Source: Mycolicibacterium setense (GTDB lineage: Bacteria; Actinomycetota; Actinomycetes; Mycobacteriales; Mycobacteriaceae). Taken from it: 64,000 nt of DNA. Positions 58,823-64,000 of this stretch are shown here, piece after piece (position 1 is the stretch's first letter; every line of letters starts with the position of its first letter). Location of the stretch: assembly GCF_000805385.1 (NCBI RefSeq), contig NZ_JTJW01000008.1, positions 839,482 to 903,481 on the forward strand. Reading direction: 5' to 3'. Both the position numbers and the translations under genes were made by a program. The notes beneath the pieces were generated by a model. The model saw only the letters and a list, made by a program, of their open reading frames with translations, had not been told where the DNA came from and ran no database searches.

Positions 58823-60427
58823 ATGAACTCCGATAAATCGCTGGCACGACGGCTGGGCCGGGTACTCGAGGGTGTCACCCGCCAGAACAGCAGGCTCCCG
58901 GCCACACCGGAATACGGGTCGTGGGTCCTTGGCCGGGTATCGGAGAGCCAACGCCGGCGCAGGGTGCGCATCCAGGTCATTCTCACGACGTTCGTGATTC
59001 TCGTGAATCTGCTCGGCATCGGCATCTCGATGATCATCGTCACGCTGTTGTTCCCCTCTCCGAGCGTGTTCGATCCGTCGGTCCGCTGGATCACCTTCAT
59101 CGTGGCGCCCATCTACATGGCCTCGGCGTTGATCGTCGGGGTGTTCTGGGCAACGACCAGGGTGATCGACAACGTGCGGTGGGCGATCGAGGAACGCCCA
59201 CCCACCGTCGCCGACCAGCGGAACACCTTCTTCGCGCCGTTCCGGCTCACCCGCGTGCTGCTGGTTCTGTGGGGCCTGGGCACCGCACTGCTGACTACGC
59301 TCTATGGCCTGGTCGATACCGATTACATTCCGAAGTTCCTGCTGGGAATCAGCTTTCCCGGCATTGTGTTGTCGGTCAGCTGCCATCTGTTCACAGAGTT
59401 CGCCCTGCGGCCGGTCGCCGCTCAGGCGCTGGAAGCCGGTCCTCCGCCGAGCCGACTGGCTCCCGGCATCATGGGCCGCACCATGGTGGTGTGGGCGCTC
59501 AGTTCGGGCGTGCCGATCCTGGGGATCATGCTGGCCGCGGTGTTCGCCGTGACGCTCAACAACCTGACCCCGACCCAATTCGCCTACGCCGTCATCGGTC
59601 TCGGCTCCTTCGCATTGGTATTCGGATTCCTGCTGATGTGGATCCTGTCCTTTCTCACCGCCACCCCGATCCGGGTGGTGCGCGCGGCCCTCAATCGCGT
59701 CGAGCAGGGTGATCTGGACACCAACCTGGTGGTGTTCGACGGCACCGAACTGGGCCAGCTGCAGCGGGGTTTCAACTCGATGGTGCACGGCTTACGCGAG
59801 CGCGAACGCGTCCGCGATCTGTTCGGCCGTCATGTCGGCCGCGAGGTCGCCTTACTGGCCGAGCAGGAAAAGCCCGTCCTGGGCGGCGAGGAACGCCACG
59901 CTGCAGTGATTTTCGTGGACGTCATCGGCTCGACGCAGTTGGTCACCACACGACCGGCAGTCGAGGTGGTCGATCTGCTCAACCGCTTCTTCGCCGTCAT
60001 AGTCGATGAGGTCGACAATCACCGCGGCCTGGTCAACAAGTTCGAGGGTGACGCGATACTGGCGGTGTTCGGTGCGCCCGTTTCGCTGCCCAACGCCGAG
60101 GACGAAGCCCTCGGCGCCGCGCGGGCCATCGCCCGGCGGCTGCGTACCGAGGTACCGGAGCTCGACGCAGGAATCGGGGTCGCAGCCGGCCAGGTGGTGG
60201 CGGGCAACGTCGGCGCCAAACAGCGTTTCGAATACACGGTGATCGGTGAACCGGTGAACGAAGCCGCGCGACTCTGCGAATTTTCCAAGCAGGTGCCCGG
60301 GCACCTGGTGGCCTCGTCTGACACCATCGCCAACGCCTCCGAAACCGAAAGGGCCCGATGGTCACTGGGCGAATCGGTCACCTTGCGGGGCCTGGCCGAG
60401 CCGACCCGCGTGGCCGTCCCCGCCTAG
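58823..60427 (+). CDS. Membrane class III adenylate cyclase (Rv1318c-Rv1320c family)
   Basis: A 534-residue cAMP-forming receptor-type cyclase. Six hydrophobic helices lie between residues 45 and 285 (for example VILTTFVILVNLLGIGISMI). A HAMP domain follows near residues 275-335 (PIRVVRAALNRVEQGDLDTN). The catalytic domain, about 350-520, has metal Asp in VIFVDVIGSTQ and FEGDAILAVFGAP and the transition-state region TVIGEPVNEAARLCEFSK. M. tuberculosis has three tandem copies here; this window has one. TAGGCT lies 9 bases upstream of ATG 58823. It is convergent with the glutaminase gene. Confidence 0.93.
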   Translation: MNSDKSLARRLGRVLEGVTRQNSRLPATPEYGSWVLGRVSESQRRRRVRIQVILTTFVILVNLLGIGISMIIVTLLFPSPSVFDPSVRWITFIVAPIYMASALIVGVFWATTRVIDNVRWAIEERPPTVADQRNTFFAPFRLTRVLLVLWGLGTALLTTLYGLVDTDYIPKFLLGISFPGIVLSVSCHLFTEFALRPVAAQALEAGPPPSRLAPGIMGRTMVVWALSSGVPILGIMLAAVFAVTLNNLTPTQFAYAVIGLGSFALVFGFLLMWILSFLTATPIRVVRAALNRVEQGDLDTNLVVFDGTELGQLQRGFNSMVHGLRERERVRDLFGRHVGREVALLAEQEKPVLGGEERHAAVIFVDVIGSTQLVTTRPAVEVVDLLNRFFAVIVDEVDNHRGLVNKFEGDAILAVFGAPVSLPNAEDEALGAARAIARRLRTEVPELDAGIGVAAGQVVAGNVGAKQRFEYTVIGEPVNEAARLCEFSKQVPGHLVASSDTIANASETERARWSLGESVTLRGLAEPTRVAVPA

Positions 60428-61707
60428 CCGGCGGCCCACTGCCGTGCCGCTTCGATCGCCTCGTCGAGGGTGAGGAACACGATCGCGTCGTAATCGTCGC
60501 GCCGGTCGGCCGGCACCACGCGGCCGTCGGGGTCGACGAGATAAGCCTCCTTGCCCGCTGCGGTCAGACTGGCCCGCATCCCGGTGAGCATGCCGCGCGC
60601 GGCATCGTTGATGTCGTCCACCCTGGTGACGTCCAGCACGGCCACGTCGTACTCGCCACGATCCAGCTCGGCGGTCCGCAGCACCTGCTCGGCCCCGGCG
60701 AACAACAGATCGCCCTGAACCTCGTAGACGCGAATGCCCGGGCTGACCTCGAACACCGCCCGCAGCGTCGAGGACGATTCCCGGCCGACGGTGAGGAAGT
60801 GAAGCCCCAGCTGCGATGACAAGTCGCGGCACACCTGCACTCCTCGCACGCTGTTGCCACGCGAATCCAGACGTGGTGAGTAGACGCCGATGCCGAGTTG
60901 ACCGGGCAGCACCGCCACGATGCCGCCGCCGACGCCGCTCTTGGCGGGCATGCCGACACCACTGACCCAGTCGCCTGTCGCGTCGTACATCCCGCAGGTC
61001 ACCATCACGCTGAGGGTGCGCCGAACCACCTTCGCATCGATGACGCGGCGGCCGGTCAAGGGATTGAACCCGCCGCGGGCCAGCGTGGCGGCCATCCGGG
61101 CCAGGTCGGCGCTGGTCACCTTCACAGAACACTGGCGGAAGTACACGTCGAGGACCTCGTCCGGATCCCCTTCCAGCACACCGAAACTCGTCAACATGTA
61201 CGCGATAGCCCGGTTTCGGTTGCCCGTCGCCTTCTCGGAGGCGTACACATCCATGTCGACCTCGAGTCTTCGGCCCGCGCATGCGGAGTAGAAGTCGTGG
61301 ATACGGTCGAACCTCTCATCGGCGCCGGCCCCGGGAATCAGCGAAACCGCGGCAATGGCACCCGCATTGATCATCGGATTCTTCGGTGTCTTGGTCACAT
61401 CGTCCACGCTGATCTCGTTGAACGCCTCGCCTGAGGGTTCGACACCGATCCTGGCGTCGACGGCATCCTGGCCGATATGGTTCAGCGCCAGCGCGTACGT
61501 GAACGGCTTGGAGATGGACTGAATCGTGAATTCCACTGCAGTGTCACCGGATTCGTAGACATAGCCGTCCGACGAGGACAGACTCAGCCCGAACCCCTCT
61601 GGGTCGACTTTGGCGAGTTCGGGGATGTAGCTCGCCAGGGCGCCGTCGCGCAGTCCGATCTGCTCGGCACGGATCCGGTCCAGGTAGTGCTGTACCAGCT
61701 CGGCCAC
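60424..61707 (-). CDS. glsA: Glutaminase with C-terminal STAS domain
   Basis: A 427-residue protein. The glutaminase domain covers residues 1-300: FTIQSISKPFTYALAL near residue 60 carries the catalytic S-x-x-K, with NPMINAGAIAAVSL near residue 108 and SGVGMPAKSGVGGGIVAV near residue 247. It hydrolyses glutamine to glutamate and ammonia. Residues about 325-420 form a STAS domain (YDVAVLDVTRVDDINDAARGM), a regulatory or interaction module. The GTG start is at 61707. It shares a CTAG stop overlap with the convergent cyclase gene. The gene is absent at this place in M. tuberculosis, from memory. Confidence 0.93.
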   Translation of the reverse strand: MAELVQHYLDRIRAEQIGLRDGALASYIPELAKVDPEGFGLSLSSSDGYVYESGDTAVEFTIQSISKPFTYALALNHIGQDAVDARIGVEPSGEAFNEISVDDVTKTPKNPMINAGAIAAVSLIPGAGADERFDRIHDFYSACAGRRLEVDMDVYASEKATGNRNRAIAYMLTSFGVLEGDPDEVLDVYFRQCSVKVTSADLARMAATLARGGFNPLTGRRVIDAKVVRRTLSVMVTCGMYDATGDWVSGVGMPAKSGVGGGIVAVLPGQLGIGVYSPRLDSRGNSVRGVQVCRDLSSQLGLHFLTVGRESSSTLRAVFEVSPGIRVYEVQGDLLFAGAEQVLRTAELDRGEYDVAVLDVTRVDDINDAARGMLTGMRASLTAAGKEAYLVDPDGRVVPADRRDDYDAIVFLTLDEAIEAARQWAAG

Positions 61708-61793
61708 GGGTCGCAGTCTAGCCGCGAGCGCACTCCCACGACCATGTCGTTTTTCCGCTAGTGGATCACCGGCTGCCGTGCCATCGTGGACTC

Positions 61794-63287
61794 ATGCACG
61801 AGGATTTCGACCGCTGTTATCGGGCCGTCCAGTCGAAGGACGCCCGATTCGACGGCTGGTTCGTCACCGCCGTGCTGACCACAGGCATCTATTGCCGCCC
61901 CAGTTGCCCGGTGCGCCCGCCCTTCGCGCGCAACATGCGGTTCTATCCGACCGCGGCTGCCGCCCAGGCGGCGGGGTTCCGGGCGTGCAAACGCTGCCGC
62001 CCTGACGCCTCACCGGGTTCCCCCGAATGGAACGTGCGCGGCGACGTGGTGGCCAGGTGCATGCGGCTGATAGCCGACGGCACCGTGGATCGCGAAGGAG
62101 TGACCGGGCTGGCTGCCCGTGTCGGCTACACGACCCGGCAGTTGCAGCGCATCATGCAGGCGGAGCTGGGGGCCAATCCCCTTGCGCTGGCCCGGGCGCA
62201 GCGCACCCAGACCGCCCGGGTGCTGATCGAAACCACCGAGTTGCCGTTCGCAGATGTGGCGTTCGCCGCGGGCTTCGCCAGCATCCGCCAGTTCAACGAC
62301 ACCGTGCGCGCGGTGTCCGATCTGACGCCAACCCAGCTGCGATTGCGGGCTCGCACCCGATTTTCCGCCGACGTCGCGGCCGCGCCGGGGGTCCTCTCAC
62401 TGCGGCTGCCGGTACGAACCCCGTTTGCCTACGAAGGGTTGTTCGGCCATTTGGCGGCCAGCGCGGTGCCGGGTGTCGAGGAAGTGCGTGACGGGCAGTA
62501 CCGGCGGACCTTGCGACTGCCGCACGGCCACGGAGTGGTCGGCCTGTCGCCGCGACCCGATCACGTCCTGTGCCAGTTGGTACTCGAGGATTTCCGCGAC
62601 CTGGCAGCCGCCATCGCCCGATGCCGGCGCCTGTTGGACCTCGATGCCGACCCGGAGGCCGTGGTGGAAGCGCTCCAGGCCGATCCAGACCTCGCCGCAG
62701 TGGTGGCCAAGGCGCCGGGGCAACGCATACCGCGCACCGTCGACGAATCCGAACTGGCGCTGCGCGTGGTGATCGGCCAGCAGGTGTCGATCAAGGCGGC
62801 GTGCACACATGTCGGTCGCCTCGTTACCCGCTATGGGACCGCTGTCCGCGACGAGGCCGGCGGCCTGACCCATGTGTTTCCGAGCGTCACAGATCTCGCC
62901 GGCTTGGATCCCGACGATCTGGCGATGCCGGCATCGAGGAAGCGGACGGTGAAAGCACTCGTGGAGGCCATCGCCGACGAGGACCTCATCCTTGATCCCG
63001 GTTGTGACTGGGGCCGCGCCCGCGAACGGCTGCTCGCGCTCCCCGGGGTCGGGCCATGGACGACGGAGGTGATCGCCATGCGCGGCCTCGGTGATCCAGA
63101 TGCCTTCCCCGCCACCGATCTCGGTGTACGTGCGGCTGCCGGGCTTCTGGGCCTGCCGCCGGAAGAGTTGGTGGACCACAGCATCAGATGGCGACCGTGG
63201 CGCGCGTATGCGACACAACACCTCTGGACCACACTGGACCACGCGGTGAACGAATGGCCCCCGCATGATCGACAGGAGAAGTCATGA
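61794..63287 (+). CDS. alkA: Ada-AlkA fusion: methyl-phosphotriester sensor/3-methyladenine glycosylase
   Basis: A 497-residue multidomain DNA-repair protein. Residues 1-75 form an Ada-type zinc domain with Cys34, Cys38, Cys65 and Cys68 (YCRPSCPV and ACKRC), spaced as in E. coli Ada. An AraC-type HTH follows at about 85-195 (FADVAFAAGFASIRQFNDTV). The AlkA glycosylase domain runs from about 205 to 490, with helix-hairpin-helix LLALPGVGPWTTEVIAM near residue 415 and catalytic Asp in FPATDLGV. ATG 61794 gives the M. tuberculosis length (496). It overlaps ogt by 4 bases, forming an alkylation-response unit. Confidence 0.95.
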   Translation: MHEDFDRCYRAVQSKDARFDGWFVTAVLTTGIYCRPSCPVRPPFARNMRFYPTAAAAQAAGFRACKRCRPDASPGSPEWNVRGDVVARCMRLIADGTVDREGVTGLAARVGYTTRQLQRIMQAELGANPLALARAQRTQTARVLIETTELPFADVAFAAGFASIRQFNDTVRAVSDLTPTQLRLRARTRFSADVAAAPGVLSLRLPVRTPFAYEGLFGHLAASAVPGVEEVRDGQYRRTLRLPHGHGVVGLSPRPDHVLCQLVLEDFRDLAAAIARCRRLLDLDADPEAVVEALQADPDLAAVVAKAPGQRIPRTVDESELALRVVIGQQVSIKAACTHVGRLVTRYGTAVRDEAGGLTHVFPSVTDLAGLDPDDLAMPASRKRTVKALVEAIADEDLILDPGCDWGRARERLLALPGVGPWTTEVIAMRGLGDPDAFPATDLGVRAAAGLLGLPPEELVDHSIRWRPWRAYATQHLWTTLDHAVNEWPPHDRQEKS

Positions 63288-63781
63288 CGACACTGCACTA
63301 CCGGACCATGGAAAGTCCCGTCGGCCTGCTCACGCTGGCCGGCCGCGACGGTCGGCTCATGCACCTACGAATGGTCGATCAGACCTATGAACCGAACCGT
63401 GACGGCTGGGAGAACGACGACACCGCCTTCCCCGAGGCTGTCGATCAACTTTCCGCGTATTTCGCGGGCGACCGTACCGACTTCAACCTGGAACTCGACA
63501 TGGTTGGGACCCAGTTTCAACGTCGGGTCTGGGAGGCCCTGCAGACCATTCCGTACGGCCAGACGTGCTCATACGGCGAGATCGCCCGTCAGATCGGCTC
63601 ACCTGGCGCATCACGAGCGGTGGGCCTGGCCAACGGACACAATCCGATCGGCATCATCGTGCCGTGCCATCGGGTGATCGGAGCCAATGGCAGCCTCACC
63701 GGTTACGGGGGCGGCCTGGACCGCAAGCGCGCATTGTTGGAATTGGAGAGAAGCCGCACGATGCCGGCGCTCTTCAATTGA
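63284..63781 (+). CDS. ogt: Methylated-DNA-protein cysteine methyltransferase (Ogt)
   Basis: A 165-residue repair protein that transfers O6-alkyl groups to its own Cys. The active site is IGIIVPCHRVIGANG near residue 122-136 with the acceptor Cys in PCHRV. The helix-turn-helix recognition segment is SYGEIARQIGSPGASRAVG near residue 98, and GGLDRKRALLELE is at the C-terminus. It is coupled to alkA by a 4-base overlap, which agrees with alkA-ogt co-expression in mycobacteria. Confidence 0.96.
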   Translation: MTTLHYRTMESPVGLLTLAGRDGRLMHLRMVDQTYEPNRDGWENDDTAFPEAVDQLSAYFAGDRTDFNLELDMVGTQFQRRVWEALQTIPYGQTCSYGEIARQIGSPGASRAVGLANGHNPIGIIVPCHRVIGANGSLTGYGGGLDRKRALLELERSRTMPALFN

Positions 63782-63785
63782 AATA

Positions 63786-63825
63786 GGCTGCGTTTCAATT
63801 CCAATTCGGATATTGAAACGCAGCC
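63786..63825. terminator. Hairpin downstream of ogt
   Basis: GGCTGCGTTTCAAT (63786-63799) pairs with 63812-63825, a perfect 14-bp stem with a 12-base loop, 4 bases after the ogt stop. On the plus strand it is followed by ATATAACAAAA, so the T-tract is weak; in the leftward direction it is followed by TATTTC. Confidence 0.75.
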
Positions 63826-63838
63826 ATATAACAAAATG

Positions 63839-63872
63839 CCCGAGCCCTCCAATCGAAATTGGAGGGCTCGGG
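63839..63872 (-). terminator. Intrinsic terminator of the rRNA operon
   Basis: A perfect 15-bp stem (63839-63853 with 63858-63872) and a CGAA tetraloop. Read leftward it is followed by CATTTTGTTAT, giving a U-tract. It lies 10 bases downstream of the 5S rRNA end and terminates the leftward rRNA transcript. Confidence 0.9.
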
Positions 63873-63882
63873 ACTTAATTTG

Positions 63883-63998
63883 TGTTCGGCGGTGTCCTAC
63901 TTTTCCACCCGACTGGGTAGTATCATCGGCGCTGGCAGGCTTAGCTTCCGGGTTCGGGATGGGACCGGGCGTTTCCCTGCCGCTATGGACCGCCGTAA
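63883..63998 (-). rRNA. rrf: 5S ribosomal RNA
   Basis: About 116 bases read leftward, starting TTACGGCGGTCCATAGCGGC and ending in CCGCCGAACA. GCGGCAGGGAAACGCCCGG, CCATCCCGAACCCGGAAGCT and GTGGAAAAGTAGGACACC are the canonical mycobacterial 5S segments. The 5' and 3' ends pair (GGCGGTC with GACACCGCC region). It is the last gene of a leftward rrn operon; 23S and 16S lie beyond the right edge. Its 5' end falls within 2 bases of the window end. Confidence 0.97.
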
Positions 63999-64000
63999 CT

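Overview
The window is chromosomal DNA from a rapidly growing mycobacterium (Mycolicibacterium type). It is GC-rich, many genes start with GTG or TTG, and several genes look leaderless. Lipobox lipoproteins, an MspA-family porin, F420-dependent and FadD/FadE-type lipid genes, NucS, GlgE and the Mec/CysO/CysM cysteine system are all present. From about 28.5 kb to the right end the order matches, in inverted orientation, the M. tuberculosis segment Rv1343c to Rv1316c followed by the rRNA operon (comparison from memory). The species cannot be named from sequence alone.

1-11.4 kb is a catabolic acyl-CoA island. Leftward genes are a truncated enoyl-CoA hydratase, two acyl-CoA dehydrogenase subunits and a FadD ligase. 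A divergently transcribed [2Fe-2S] ferredoxin follows, then a second leftward operon: CaiB-type CoA transferase, F420-type LLM oxidoreductase, B12-binding subunit and B12-dependent acyl-CoA mutase large subunit. Rightward genes are an SDR, a second AMP-dependent ligase and a small unknown protein. The mutase keeps the Tyr/Arg/His carboxylate-binding set of methylmalonyl-CoA mutase but has lost other conserved pocket motifs. This is the best candidate for an undescribed pathway. A 28-bp direct repeat and a related palindrome mark the two divergent promoter regions.

11.5-27.6 kb is accessory and stress territory. It holds an SDR; a phosphotransferase-P450 pair; a LacI regulator with an MHS-family transporter; ahpC-ahpD; a P-loop kinase; a zinc metallopeptidase lipoprotein with a DUF4333 protein; an orphan fatty-acyl-AMP ligase; two lipoproteins with a SpoIIAA-like protein; a TetR regulator; a nitroreductase; a potassium channel; and tRNA-Leu(TAG). 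A LAGLIDADG-HTH protein lies beside the tRNA.

28.5-64 kb is the conserved core: lprD and DUF3817; MarR/MFS (an insertion relative to M. tuberculosis); rdgB-rph-cAMP phosphodiesterase-murI-rhomboid-cysM-cysO-mec-DmpA-DUF2017-clpS; pncB-dinG; a second zinc metallopeptidase; an MspA porin; a streptogramin-lyase-like propeller coupled to glgP; glgE-glgB; a thioredoxin-like protein; fadA4; methylmalonyl-CoA epimerase; a TetR/P450/ferredoxin locus; nucS; an adenylate cyclase; a glutaminase-STAS protein; and alkA-ogt. The window ends with 5S rRNA, the 3' end of a leftward rRNA operon, behind strong terminators. No intergenic stretch exceeds 300 bases; the longest is the 268-bp regulatory region at 8511-8778. 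No insertion sequence, integrase or CRISPR array was found.
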